Below, one piece after another: positions 25,113-33,831 of a stretch of DNA of 52,858 bases. Position 1 is the first letter of the stretch, and each line of letters starts with the position of its first letter. A program made the position numbers and the translations under genes. Below the pieces are notes generated by a model. It was not told the origin of the DNA. It searched no databases and saw only the letters and a list, made by a program, of their open reading frames with translations. Source of the stretch: Candidatus Thermoflexus japonica (lineage in GTDB: Bacteria > Chloroflexota > Anaerolineae > Thermoflexales > Thermoflexaceae); NCBI GenBank assembly GCA_002898735.1, contig BEHY01000012.1, forward strand, positions 1 to 52,858, in the 5' to 3' direction.

Positions 25113-26050
25113 CCGGACATCCTCCGAGCGATGAGCTCATAGAGCGTCCAGAGCCCCCCGGGCGCGAACCCCAGGATGGCCAGCATGATCAGACCCAGCC
25201 CCATCTGCCAGGTATAGGGGATGTATTTATAGGCGTAGGTCCGGAGGAACTCGAAGACAATGGACCCCACCAGCGGGGCGAAGACGCTCCCTGTCCCGCC
25301 CAGGAGGGCGACGAAGACGAATTCCCCCGAGGTCGTCCAGTAGACCAGGTTCGGGTCGACATGGCCCACGCTCATGGCGTTCAAAGCGCCCCCCAGGCCG
25401 CCCATGGCGCCCACCAGCAAGATCGCGAGGTAAAGGGCGCGGCTCACGGAAAGGCCCAGATACTCCACCCGCACCTCGTTATCCCGGATCGCCCGCATCG
25501 TGTAGCCCAGGGGGGATCGCAGATACTGAAAGACGAGGAAGACCATCCCGGCGGTGGCGGCAAGGGTGAACAGATAGAGGACGGATCCCAGGTGCTCCTC
25601 GGGGGAGCTCCAGCCCAGGAAGGCGGGCGGGGCGATCCGCAGGCCGTCCGTGCCGCCGGTGATCCGGTAGGCCTTCACCAGGATCCCGTAAAGGATCATC
25701 GAAAAGGCCAGGGTGAGCATCGCGAAGAAGATCCCCCGGTAGCGGGCCAGGAGCGGCCCGATGCAGAGGGCGATCCCCAGCCCCGCCCCGGCCCCCAGGA
25801 TCGCCACCAGGAAGGCATCCCGGACCCCCAGATCCCGCACGGCGAACCCCACCGCGTAGGCGCCCGCAGCGAAGAAGAGCCCATGCCCGAAGGAGACGAG
25901 CCCGGCCTGCATCAGCAGAACCACCCCCAGCACCAGCAGCCCCCGCGCCAGGGCGAGGGTGAGCAGGAACCGGCTCCAGCCGGGCAGAAGAAGGCCTAAC
26001 CCGACGAACAGCACGATCAGGATCAATCCGCCCAGGCGGTGGAGTTTCAT
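25082..26050 (-). CDS. livM: Branched-chain amino acid/amide ABC transporter permease LivM (cassette 1)
   Basis: ATG 26050 overlaps the livH stop (ATGA) and gives 322 residues. The upstream extension of this frame is only the shadow of livH. The protein has about nine hydrophobic helices, SFGHGLFFAAGAYAVGF near 65-80 and the ATPase-contact loop RAIRDNEVRVEYLGLSV. These are LivM landmarks. The permease carries the substrate released by the binding protein across the membrane together with LivH. Confidence 0.93.
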   Translation of the reverse strand: MKLHRLGGLILIVLFVGLGLLLPGWSRFLLTLALARGLLVLGVVLLMQAGLVSFGHGLFFAAGAYAVGFAVRDLGVRDAFLVAILGAGAGLGIALCIGPLLARYRGIFFAMLTLAFSMILYGILVKAYRITGGTDGLRIAPPAFLGWSSPEEHLGSVLYLFTLAATAGMVFLVFQYLRSPLGYTMRAIRDNEVRVEYLGLSVSRALYLAILLVGAMGGLGGALNAMSVGHVDPNLVYWTTSGEFVFVALLGGTGSVFAPLVGSIVFEFLRTYAYKYIPYTWQMGLGLIMLAILGFAPGGLWTLYELIARRMSGWTWSWKRGA

Positions 26051-26943
26051 ACCCGCCGCACCTCCTCGATCGCGAACAGACCCTGGGGGCGGAACAGCAG
26101 GACCAGCGCCATGACGAGATAGATCGCGAAAAGCTCCAGCTCCGGGATCCGATGCACCATCAGGGAGCGGACCACGCCCACGAGGAGGGCACCGATGACC
26201 GAGCCCTCCAGGCTTCCCAGCCCCCCGATCACCACCACCGCGAAGGCCAGGACGATCACCTCCACCGAAAGGCCGGGGACCACGGAGATCATCGGCGCGG
26301 TGAAGGCGCCCCCCAGGGCGGCCAGGATCGTTCCCAGGGTGAAGGTGAGGAGGAAGAGCCGGGACACGTTCGCCCCCAGCGCCACGCTGATCTCCGGATC
26401 GTGGATGATGGCCACCACCAGCCGGCCGATGCGGGTAAAACGGATGAAGAGAGACAGCCCCCCGCCGGCCAGCAGGGCAACGCCGATCAGCAGGATGCTG
26501 TAGCCCGGATATGGAATGCCCCCCAGCTGGACCGTCCCCAGCAGCCCGTAGGGCCTGTAGGCGTAATAGGGGTTCACGCCCCACACGAGCTTCATCCCAT
26601 CCTCCAGGATCAGGAAGAGGGCGTAAGTGGCCAGGAGCTGGTAAACGGGATCCCGGCCATAGATCCATCGCAACAGCCCCCGCTCGATCAGCGGGCCAGC
26701 CACGATCCCGATGATCAGCGCGGCGCCGAGCAGCGCTACATAGCTCCCGGGAGGCCAGAGACCGCGGTCGAAATAGAACAACACCGCCGAAGCCGCCGCA
26801 TAGGCCCCCAGGGCGTAAAGGCTCCCATGGGCCAGGTTCAGGATCCGCAACACCCCGTAAATCAGGGTGAGCCCGGCGGAGATCAGAAAGAGCCAGGAGG
26901 CATACACCAGCCCGTCCATCAGGATGATCGCCAGCTGCTCCAT
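26047..26943 (-). CDS. livH: Branched-chain amino acid/amide ABC transporter permease LivH (cassette 1)
   Basis: The 298-residue permease starts at ATG 26943 behind AGGTGA. It has LivH landmarks GLVYASWLFLISAGLTLIYGV, seen as ASWLFLISAGLTLIYGVLRI, then LNLAHGSLYALGAYAA, and AIIHDPEISVALGANVSRL at the ATPase-contact loop. The C-terminal ends VLLFRPQGLFAIEEVRRV. It pairs with LivM. A strong stem-loop (26963-26993) lies between this gene and the binding-protein gene before it. Confidence 0.93.
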   Translation of the reverse strand: MEQLAIILMDGLVYASWLFLISAGLTLIYGVLRILNLAHGSLYALGAYAAASAVLFYFDRGLWPPGSYVALLGAALIIGIVAGPLIERGLLRWIYGRDPVYQLLATYALFLILEDGMKLVWGVNPYYAYRPYGLLGTVQLGGIPYPGYSILLIGVALLAGGGLSLFIRFTRIGRLVVAIIHDPEISVALGANVSRLFLLTFTLGTILAALGGAFTAPMISVVPGLSVEVIVLAFAVVVIGGLGSLEGSVIGALLVGVVRSLMVHRIPELELFAIYLVMALVLLFRPQGLFAIEEVRRV

Positions 26944-26962
26944 TCACCTCCCCCCTGCCTGA

Positions 26963-26993
26963 GGGGAGGCCGGGGTCTGCACCCGGCCTCCCC
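26963..26993 (-). promoter_or_regulatory. 12-bp intercistronic stem-loop between livK and livH (cassette 1)
   Basis: ggggaggccggg (26963-26974) pairs perfectly with cccggcctcccc (26982-26993) around a 7-nt loop. It sits just after the binding-protein stop and before the permease ribosome site. Such hairpins, as between malE and malF in E. coli, often raise binding-protein mRNA over permease mRNA. Confidence 0.6.
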
Positions 26994-27001
26994 CTGTGGA
27001 T

Positions 27002-28432
27002 TTACGGACACTTCGCCCCCGGGAACCCCTGCGCGATCCAGTCCGGGGTCTTCATGCCGTCGGGCGGGTTCACACATTCGGCGGGGAACTCCACCACGTC
27101 GGTGAGCTTGACCTCTCCGGTCGCCGGATCGAAGTCCCCTGTGATCCCCAGGGCCACCGGCTCCACCGCCTGATGGCCCTTGCCCAGAGCCATGCGGATC
27201 GTCCCGCTGGGGGTTTCGAACTCCAGACGCTCGAAGGCCGCGATGACCTGATCCACCGTCGGCCACTTCCCACCGTTGGCAGCGATGGCCTTCTCATAGG
27301 CCGCCTTCACCCCCAGGATGGCCTGAGCGATATGGTAGGAGGGGTAGACCGGGCGGACGACGTAGCGGTCCCGGTAGATCTTCACGAACCAATCGTTCAA
27401 CGGCGTCTTCGGCGCCAGGGCGCCGTGAGGGCCGCGGGCGGCGATCACGATGCCCTTCGGAACATCCCGGCCCAGGCGGGGCAGGATCGTATCCCCGGTG
27501 GTCAGCACCACGACGCTCTGCTGGAAGAGGCCCCGCGGAGCGGCCTGGATCACGAAGCTCTCCAGATCGCCTCCCCAGAAGCTGGTGTGGATCACCTCCG
27601 GGCGAGCGGCCAGCAGGGCGGAGAGCTCGGCAGAATACTCGCCCGCATACAGCTTGGGGAAGTGCTCCCCCACCACCTGCACATCGGGCTTCAGCCGGCG
27701 GACGGAATCCCGGAAAGCGGCCCAGGAGTCCTGGCCCCAGGCGTAGTTCTGGTTGATCCCGGCGATGCTGCGGAGGTTCGGCTTCATCCGGAGGATGTAG
27801 CGGGCCGCGCCGACGTTCTCGATCACCTGGTGGGCGTGGGTGCGGAACACATATCGATAATCCCGCTCCTCGAAGATCTGGTTGGTGCCACAGTCGAACA
27901 GCACCGTGAGGGTCTTGAGCTCCTCGGCCACCGGCGCCACCGCGAGGCAGTCGGCGCTGGAGATGTAGCCGATCACCAGATCCACCTTCTCCTCAAGGAC
28001 GAGGCGTCGGAACTCCGCGACCTGCTTCTCCGCTCCTCCGGCCTCATCCACATAGATCGCCCGGATCGGCACCCCTCCAACGCCCTTCTGGTTATACGGG
28101 GCGGGCACCTTGCCGGCATTCAGGTTCTCGATCAGCACCTCCGCCGCGTTGCGGGCCGGCACCCCGAAGGGCGAGGCCGCCGGGCCGGAGAGGAAGGTCA
28201 CGATGCCGATCTTGAGGGCCGCCGGCGCGCCCGGGACAGCCGGGGTCGGCGTGGGTGGCGCTGCCGTCGGTGTCGGACCGGCCGGTGCCGGCGTGGGGCT
28301 CGGCGCAGGGGCCGCCGCCGTCGGCGTGGGCGGCGCCGGGGATGGCGCAGGGGTAGGCGTGGCCGCCGGAGCACACGCCCCGATCAGGAACACCAGAATC
28401 AGCCCACTCCACAGCCAGCGCTTCGTGTTCAT
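27002..28432 (-). CDS. livK: Branched-chain amino acid/amide-type ABC substrate-binding lipoprotein (LivK, cassette 1)
   Basis: The 476-residue protein has a lipoprotein signal with lipobox IGAC (Cys at about 20) and a long Pro/Thr/Ala linker to about residue 70. The type-I binding fold follows (LKIGIVTFLSGPAASPFGV, NLNAGKVPAPYNQKGV). The ligand-site region reads IGYISSADCLAVAPVAEEL. It is anchored outside the membrane and delivers ligand to LivHMGF. It lies 24 bases downstream of an amidohydrolase gene, so substrate capture and metabolism are linked. The ligand may be an amide, amino-acid derivative or small aromatic compound. Confidence 0.92.
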   Translation of the reverse strand: MNTKRWLWSGLILVFLIGACAPAATPTPAPSPAPPTPTAAAPAPSPTPAPAGPTPTAAPPTPTPAVPGAPAALKIGIVTFLSGPAASPFGVPARNAAEVLIENLNAGKVPAPYNQKGVGGVPIRAIYVDEAGGAEKQVAEFRRLVLEEKVDLVIGYISSADCLAVAPVAEELKTLTVLFDCGTNQIFEERDYRYVFRTHAHQVIENVGAARYILRMKPNLRSIAGINQNYAWGQDSWAAFRDSVRRLKPDVQVVGEHFPKLYAGEYSAELSALLAARPEVIHTSFWGGDLESFVIQAAPRGLFQQSVVVLTTGDTILPRLGRDVPKGIVIAARGPHGALAPKTPLNDWFVKIYRDRYVVRPVYPSYHIAQAILGVKAAYEKAIAANGGKWPTVDQVIAAFERLEFETPSGTIRMALGKGHQAVEPVALGITGDFDPATGEVKLTDVVEFPAECVNPPDGMKTPDWIAQGFPGAKCP

Positions 28433-28456
28433 CGCTCCCCTCCTTGTGTGAAAAGC

Positions 28457-30061
28457 TTAGGATTCATAAACCACCCGGCCTCCGACCACGGTGGCCCGGA
28501 TGGGGATCGACTCCAGGGCCTCGGGGTCAGTCTCGAAGGGATCGGCGCCCAGGACCACCAGATCCGCCCACCGGCCCGGTTCCAGGGTCCCCAGCTCGGC
28601 CTCGGCGAAGGCGGCGTAGGCGGCCCCGATGGTGTAAGCCCGCAGGGCTTCCTCGAGGGTGAAGGCCTCCTCGGGAACAAACGGGGTGCCGCTCTGGGTG
28701 CGGCGGACCACCGCCGCCTGGATCCCTTTCATGGGCGCGCCGTCCACCACAGGGCGATCGGAGCTCAACGCCACGGGCACGCCCCGCATGGAGGCCAGGG
28801 GATAAGTCCATCGCATCCGCTCCTCGCCCAGCGCGATCCGGAAGCCATCGCCCAGCTCGTAGAGGAAACGGGGCTGGGTCACGACCACCACCTGCAGGCG
28901 CCGGATGCGCTCCAGGAGATCGGGCATGAGCACCCCGCAGTGCTCGATGCGGGGGCGGAACCGTCCGGCTTCCGGCCCCATGACCTCCTCGATGGCATCC
29001 AGGGCGACCTCGATGGCCCGATCTCCGATGGCGTGCATGGCCACCTGCCATCCCCCCGCATGGGCAAGCCGGATCAGCTCGAGCAGCGTCTGGGGGGCTT
29101 TCACCAGCATGCCGGTGGCGTCGGGGGGATCCGCATAAGGCCGACGGAGGGCAGCGGTCCGGCCGATGAGGGATCCATCGATGAAGATCTTGATCGCCCC
29201 CAGCCGCAGGCGGTCGCTTCCGAACCCGGTGTGAAGGCCGAAAGCGAAATCGAAGCGCTTATCCCGGACGGCCAGCCGCTCCACGTCCACCATGAGCCAG
29301 ACCCGCTGGGGGAGCAGCCCCTCCGCCACCGCCTCCTGGTAGGCCCGGAACTCCTCCGGTGCGATCCAGCCCGCCCAGGCGTCCTGGGCGGCGGTGATCC
29401 CCTCCTCGGCCATCCGGCGGCCGGCGGCCGCCAGCGCGGCCTTCGTGTCCTCCAGCGTATAAGGAGGCAGGACCCGTTTGACCAGCTCCTGGGCGGTCTC
29501 CAGCAGCAGGCCGGTGGGCTCCCCATCGGCATCGCGGACGATCCGGCCGCCGGGCGGATCGGGCGTCTCGCGGGTGATCCCGGCGATCGCCAGGGCCTGC
29601 GAGTTCGCCACCCCCATGTGGCCGGAGATATGGGAGAGCCAGACGGGATGCTGGGGGGAGACCGGGTCCAGATCGTGACGGGTGGGATGGCGGCGCTCCC
29701 GCAATTTGTTCTCGTTGTATCCTCCGCCTCGAATCCATTTGCCCGGCGGGGTCCGATGAACGTGGGCGGCCACGGCCGCCGCGACCTCGGCGATCGTCTG
29801 CGCCTCCCGCAGATTGACCTCCACCAGGCTCAGGCCGAAGAGGAGGATGTGGCAATGGGCGTCGTGGAAGCCTGGAAGCACCGTCCCTCCATCGGCATCC
29901 AGCACTCGGGTGCCCGGTCCGATCAGGGGCGCGATCTCCTCCTCGCGGCCCACGGCCAGGATCCGCCCGCGCCACGCGGCCAGGGCCTCCGCGAACGGAA
30001 GGCTTTCGGACAGCGTCCGGATGCGCGCGTTGCGCACCACAAAGTCCGCCTGAATCCCCAT
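28457..30061 (-). CDS. Amidohydrolase family 3 (YtcJ-like) metal-dependent hydrolase
   Basis: The ATG at 30061 overlaps the stop of the hydrolase gene before it (ATGA) and gives 534 residues; an in-frame ATG lies at 30088. The N-terminal beta-domain is followed by the metal motif LPGFHDAHCHILLFG, then WLSHISGHMGVANSQAL, GAIKIFIDGSLIGRTAAL, VAMHAIGDRAIEVALDAI, RIEHCGVL and PVALSSDRPVVDGAP, all typical of the YtcJ/Amidohydro_3 group. These enzymes cut N-acyl or cyclic amide bonds; known relatives include NfdA and exoenzyme regulatory proteins. The substrate here is unknown, but it should be related to what the neighbouring importers bring in. Confidence 0.92.
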   Translation of the reverse strand: MGIQADFVVRNARIRTLSESLPFAEALAAWRGRILAVGREEEIAPLIGPGTRVLDADGGTVLPGFHDAHCHILLFGLSLVEVNLREAQTIAEVAAAVAAHVHRTPPGKWIRGGGYNENKLRERRHPTRHDLDPVSPQHPVWLSHISGHMGVANSQALAIAGITRETPDPPGGRIVRDADGEPTGLLLETAQELVKRVLPPYTLEDTKAALAAAGRRMAEEGITAAQDAWAGWIAPEEFRAYQEAVAEGLLPQRVWLMVDVERLAVRDKRFDFAFGLHTGFGSDRLRLGAIKIFIDGSLIGRTAALRRPYADPPDATGMLVKAPQTLLELIRLAHAGGWQVAMHAIGDRAIEVALDAIEEVMGPEAGRFRPRIEHCGVLMPDLLERIRRLQVVVVTQPRFLYELGDGFRIALGEERMRWTYPLASMRGVPVALSSDRPVVDGAPMKGIQAAVVRRTQSGTPFVPEEAFTLEEALRAYTIGAAYAAFAEAELGTLEPGRWADLVVLGADPFETDPEALESIPIRATVVGGRVVYES

Positions 30062-30855
30062 CAGGCCCTCCGTTCTGTCGATCGACATTCTTCGATGAAT
30101 CGCCCCAGCAGGGCGGCCAGGCGATCCGGCGCTTCATGGGCCGGGGAATGCCCGACGCCGTGCCAGACCTCCAGGCCGCAGTTCGGGATGCGGGTGAAGA
30201 GCGTGGCGACCCCCTCAAAGGGGATCACCACATCCCGATCTCCCCACAACACCAGGGTGGGCACCTGGAGCTCGGGGAGGCGTTTCACCACGTGGAAGCG
30301 CGCCATGTCGTCCAGGGTGTCGAAGTAGGTGGCGGGGCCCCAGCGCAGGGCGTCGGCTACCAGCGTCTCCATCACCTCAGGTGCCGGCGGGGTGGCGAAG
30401 GCCAGCTGGATCATCGCCCGGATCCCTTCCGGATTGCCCTGCTGGGCCCGCACCCAGGCGTCCATCTGGGGATCGGTGCGGGTGCCGAAGGGGGCCAGGG
30501 GGTTGACCAGCATGAGGCCCTTCAGGCGCTCCGGATGGTCCAGGGCGTAGCGCAGGGCGACGCCTCCACCCATGGAATGGCCCACCAGGAGGAATGAGGA
30601 GAGCCCGAGGGCCTCAGCGAAGGCGTGGAGATCCGCCGCATAGCCCGCCAGGGTGTGCGTCCCCGACGCTGGATCCGACTCCCCGGCCCCTCGCAGGTCG
30701 ACGGCGTAGCCGCGAACGCCCGGGGGCAACCGGTCGAGGACCGGGAGCCACCAGCGGTGGCTGCTCAACCACCCGTGGACGAAGAGGGCGACCTCCTCGC
30801 CCGCTCCGCGCTCCACGTAATGCATCCTTCCATCCCCAACGGAAACGAAGGGCAT
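30061..30855 (-). CDS. Alpha/beta hydrolase
   Basis: The 264-residue enzyme has the oxyanion region LFVHGWLSS, nucleophile elbow LVGHSMGGGVA, acid LWGDRDVVIPF and catalytic His in GVGHSPAHEAP. It is probably a cytoplasmic esterase, lactonase or C-C hydrolase. Its stop overlaps the start of the amidohydrolase, a strong sign of coupled expression. It shares the start MPFV and overall plan with the hydrolase at 30926-31729, so the pair may stem from an old duplication. Confidence 0.92.
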   Translation of the reverse strand: MPFVSVGDGRMHYVERGAGEEVALFVHGWLSSHRWWLPVLDRLPPGVRGYAVDLRGAGESDPASGTHTLAGYAADLHAFAEALGLSSFLLVGHSMGGGVALRYALDHPERLKGLMLVNPLAPFGTRTDPQMDAWVRAQQGNPEGIRAMIQLAFATPPAPEVMETLVADALRWGPATYFDTLDDMARFHVVKRLPELQVPTLVLWGDRDVVIPFEGVATLFTRIPNCGLEVWHGVGHSPAHEAPDRLAALLGRFIEECRSTERRA

Positions 30856-30883
30856 GGGAAAGCCTCCAGATAGAATGGAGAGT

Positions 30884-30915
30884 GGGGAGAGGAAGGAACT
30901 CGCCTTCCCCTCCCC
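30884..30915 (-). promoter_or_regulatory. Intercistronic stem-loop between the two hydrolase genes
   Basis: ggggagaggaagg (30884-30896) pairs with ccttcccctcccc (30903-30915) with one mismatch around a 6-nt loop. It lies between two leftward genes and may modulate transcript processing or read-through. Confidence 0.45.
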
Positions 30916-30925
30916 CCGTGTCTTT

Positions 30926-31729
30926 TCACCCGATGAACTCCGCCAGGGTCTGGGAGAACTTATCCGGCTCCTCCACCATCAGGGCGTGGCCGCTGTTCTC
31001 GAACCACACCACCCGGCAGTTCTTCAGGCGGGCGGCCATATATTCCACCCAGCCCCAGTGGCAGACCTTGTCATCCCGGCTGTGGCAGATCAGGACCGGG
31101 ATGTCCACCCTGCCCAGCAGATCCCGCAGGTCCTCCGTGATCAGGGTCCTGAAATACTTGTAGCCGACGTAGGCGGGCATCCGCAGCCAGTGAGAGTAGA
31201 GGAACCAGGTCTTGGTGGCCTGCATGTCCGTTCGCTTGAAGTTGTTGTCGGCGAAGGCGGCCATCACCTCCGGCAGCCCCCGGCGGATCCCCTCCAGGGC
31301 GGCCTGGGCTTCCTCCGGCGTCATCCCGTAGGGCTCCGAATCCGTGCGCACGAAGCGCGGGGTGGCCGGGGCCACCATCACCAGCCGCGTCACCCGGCGG
31401 TCGGCGTTGAAATTGGCCACATACTTCAGGCCCACCCCCGCTCCCATAGACCAGCCGACGAAGGTCACGTCGCGCAGGTCCAGGGCCTTCATGAAGGCCT
31501 GAAGATCCCGGCACATCTCGTCATAGGTGTATTCGGAGTAGGGCTTGTCCGAATCCCCGTGGCCCCGGAGGTCCACGCAGATGCACCGGTAACGGTCATG
31601 GAGATCCAGCACCGCGTAGTTCCAGGTGTCCACGGTGGCGCTGTAGCCGGGGACAAAGAGGATCGGCTTCCCCTGTCCCCCATCCCGATAGTGCATCCGG
31701 ATCCCGGTATCCAGCTGGACGAACGGCAT
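30926..31729 (-). CDS. Alpha/beta hydrolase
   Basis: The 267-residue enzyme has LFVPGYSATVDTW at the oxyanion region, CVDLRGHGDSDKPYS, nucleophile elbow FVGWSMGAGVGL, acid CHSRDDKVCHW and catalytic His in SGHALMVEEPDKF. The GxSMG elbow and the RGHGxSDKP block resemble arylesterase/chloroperoxidase-type hydrolases. It lies between the second binding-protein gene and the other hydrolase, facing the same way. A substrate cannot be assigned. Confidence 0.92.
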   Translation of the reverse strand: MPFVQLDTGIRMHYRDGGQGKPILFVPGYSATVDTWNYAVLDLHDRYRCICVDLRGHGDSDKPYSEYTYDEMCRDLQAFMKALDLRDVTFVGWSMGAGVGLKYVANFNADRRVTRLVMVAPATPRFVRTDSEPYGMTPEEAQAALEGIRRGLPEVMAAFADNNFKRTDMQATKTWFLYSHWLRMPAYVGYKYFRTLITEDLRDLLGRVDIPVLICHSRDDKVCHWGWVEYMAARLKNCRVVWFENSGHALMVEEPDKFSQTLAEFIG

Positions 31730-31776
31730 GGCACCCTCCTTCCCTTGTGAGAGGCGAAGGAAATTTTTCCCTTAAG

Positions 31777-31811
31777 GGCTGAGGGGAGGACCTTCGGCAC
31801 CCCCCTCAGCC
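31777..31811 (-). promoter_or_regulatory. 10-bp intercistronic stem-loop after the cassette-2 binding-protein gene
   Basis: ggctgagggg (31777-31786) pairs perfectly with cccctcagcc (31802-31811), and the stem can extend by a G-U and two more pairs. It follows the second livK-type gene in the direction of transcription, mirroring the hairpin after the first one. Confidence 0.55.
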
Positions 31812-31832
31812 TTTAAAGCTCCCTGGGATCTT

Positions 31833-33077
31833 TCACTCCCCGAAGAATCCGCTCACCGGCACCCAGCGCCCTTTCTGGACCTGGACGATGGCGATCTGCT
31901 TGATGCCCTGGTGCTCCGTCTCGCTGTAGCTGAAGGACGGGGTGAGCCCGGTGGTGAAGTCCTTGAGGGACTCGAGCGCGGCGATGAATTTCTCGCGGGT
32001 GAGATCCGGGCCGGCCCGCTTCAGGGCCTCGGCGATGATCTCCGCCACCGCGTAGGAGGAGATGCTGTAGCCGCCCGGCTTCTCGTCCGGGAAGTATTTG
32101 GCCAGCACTTCGCGATACTTCGCTGCCTCCGGCGCGTTCTCCGGATCCACCAGCCAGGCCCCCGCGTAGACCCCCTCCGCGGCGTCGCCCGCGAGGGCGA
32201 GCAGGATGGGGTCGGCCAGCACGTAGGTCATCAGCCACTTCGGCCGGAAGCCGATCTTCTGGGCCTCCTTCAGCAGGCTGGCCGCCGGCACCTGGATGGC
32301 GTAGACGAAGACCAGATCGGGGTTGGCCTGCTGGAGCCTGAGGGCATGAGCGCTGAAGTCCTGCTCGGCGGTCTCATAGGGGACCATGGCCACCGGCTCG
32401 ATCCCCCGGGCCTTCAGGGCCGCCACGAAGCTCTCCGCCCCCTCCTTCCCGAAGGCATCGTTCTGGTAGAACACCGCGATGCGCTTCGCCTTCAGCTCCT
32501 CCACGGCATACCGGGCCATCAGCCGGCCCTCCAGCTCATAGGTGGGCTGGATGCCGAACACCGTCTTCTTGAACGGCCTGGACCACAGGGAGGAGCCGGA
32601 GGCGACGCCGACCACCGGGACGCCTTTCTCGATGGTGTAATCCAGAATGGCCGCCGTGGTGGCCGTGCCCAGAGGGCGGACGATGGCGAAGACCTCGTCC
32701 TGTTCCACCAGCTTCTTCGCCGCCGCCACGGTGTTCGCCGGGTTATACTGATCATCCTCGATGATCAGCTGGATCTTGCGGCCGTGGATCCCGCCCTGAT
32801 CGTTGATCCAGCGGAAATACGCCTCCATTCCCCGCGCCAGCGGCTTGCCGATGGTGGACACCGGCCCGGAGAGGGCGCAGATCATGCCCAGCCGGATGGT
32901 ATCCGCCGTGACCCCCGGGACCCTGGGGGCGGGCGTGGGGGAGGGAGCTGGCGTCGGAGGGACAGGTGTCGGTGAAGGGGGCGCAGGCACCGGGGTGGCC
33001 GTCGGCGTGGGCGGAGCGGCCGGCGCGCAGGCCGCCAGTCCCAGGGCAATCAAGAGCAACAGACGGAAACCTTTCAT
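31833..33077 (-). CDS. livK: Branched-chain amino acid/amide-type ABC substrate-binding lipoprotein (LivK, cassette 2)
   Basis: The 414-residue protein starts with a lipoprotein signal (LLLLIALGLAACAP, Cys near 16) and a Pro/Thr linker. The binding fold starts VTADTIRLGMICALSGPVS and continues with RGMEAYFRWINDQGGIHG, KIQLIIEDDQYNPANTV, IVRPLGTATTAAILDYT and VAIASG-like ligand loops (seen as VPVVGVASGSSLWSRPF). It captures a small molecule for the LivF/LivMG/LivH set encoded upstream in the transcript. AGGGAGGTG precedes the ATG. It differs clearly from the first LivK, so the two cassettes may take different ligands. Confidence 0.92.
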   Translation of the reverse strand: MKGFRLLLLIALGLAACAPAAPPTPTATPVPAPPSPTPVPPTPAPSPTPAPRVPGVTADTIRLGMICALSGPVSTIGKPLARGMEAYFRWINDQGGIHGRKIQLIIEDDQYNPANTVAAAKKLVEQDEVFAIVRPLGTATTAAILDYTIEKGVPVVGVASGSSLWSRPFKKTVFGIQPTYELEGRLMARYAVEELKAKRIAVFYQNDAFGKEGAESFVAALKARGIEPVAMVPYETAEQDFSAHALRLQQANPDLVFVYAIQVPAASLLKEAQKIGFRPKWLMTYVLADPILLALAGDAAEGVYAGAWLVDPENAPEAAKYREVLAKYFPDEKPGGYSISSYAVAEIIAEALKRAGPDLTREKFIAALESLKDFTTGLTPSFSYSETEHQGIKQIAIVQVQKGRWVPVSGFFGE

Positions 33078-33108
33078 GGCACACCTCCCTTGCTCAGGTT
33101 GAGCTCAC

Positions 33109-33831
33109 TTACCCGGCCGGTCGACCCAGATACAGGGCCCGGATCTCGGGGTTATCGCGAAGGGATTTCGCCTCCCCGTGCAGGCGGATCTCCCCGTTCT
33201 GAAGGATGTAAGCTCGATGGGCGAGGGTCAGGGCCAGGTGGACGTTCTGCTCGGCGATCAGCAATGTGGTGCCCGCCGCGTGGATCGCCTGCAGGATCGC
33301 AAAGATCTCCCGCACCACCAGCGGGGCCAGCCCCAGGGAAGGCTCGTCCAGGAGCAGCAGGCGCGGACGGGCCATCAGGGCCCGCCCGATGGCCAGCATC
33401 TGCTGTTCCCCGCCGGAAAGCGTGCCCGCTCGTTGGGTCTGACGCTCCCGCAGGATCGGGAAGTAATGGAACACCATTTCCAGATCCTGCTGCGCCCGGC
33501 GGCGATCCCGATGCCGCCAGGCCCCGAGCCACAGGTTCTCCCGCACCGTGAGATCGGGGAAGATCCCCCGCCCCTCCGGCACCAGAACGATCCCCATGGC
33601 GACGCGCTGCTCGGGCGGCAGGGCATGGATCGGGCGGCCCTCCCAGAACAGGGAGCCCGTCCATGGGGAAAGCAGTCCGGCGATCACCCGCAGCGTCGTG
33701 GTCTTGCCGGCGCCGTTGGCCCCGAGCAGCGCCACCACCTCCCCTTCCTGAACCTCCAGGGAGACCCCTCGCAGGGCCAGGATCGGCCCATAGCCGGCTG
33801 TGACCCCGGATGCCATCAACAGGGCCGTCAT
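33109..33831 (-). CDS. livF: Branched-chain amino acid/amide ABC transporter ATPase LivF (cassette 2)
   Basis: The 240-residue ATPase has Walker A LLGANGAGKTTTLRVI, signature LSGGEQQMLAIGRAL, Walker B LLLLDEPSLGLAP and IAEQNVHLALTLAHRAY, all LivF landmarks. It overlaps the stop of the fused LivM-LivG gene by four bases (ATGA). It provides the second ATPase half for the cassette-2 transporter. Confidence 0.94.
   Translation of the reverse strand: MTALLMASGVTAGYGPILALRGVSLEVQEGEVVALLGANGAGKTTTLRVIAGLLSPWTGSLFWEGRPIHALPPEQRVAMGIVLVPEGRGIFPDLTVRENLWLGAWRHRDRRRAQQDLEMVFHYFPILRERQTQRAGTLSGGEQQMLAIGRALMARPRLLLLDEPSLGLAPLVVREIFAILQAIHAAGTTLLIAEQNVHLALTLAHRAYILQNGEIRLHGEAKSLRDNPEIRALYLGRPAG

Noticed and set aside
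26996..30328. Plus-strand open frame of 1110 codons antisense to livK and the amidohydrolase
   Set aside because: It is a shadow of strongly supported minus-strand genes in GC-rich DNA. It is rich in His/Arg/Gly/Asp, has no domain signature, and covers several gene boundaries.
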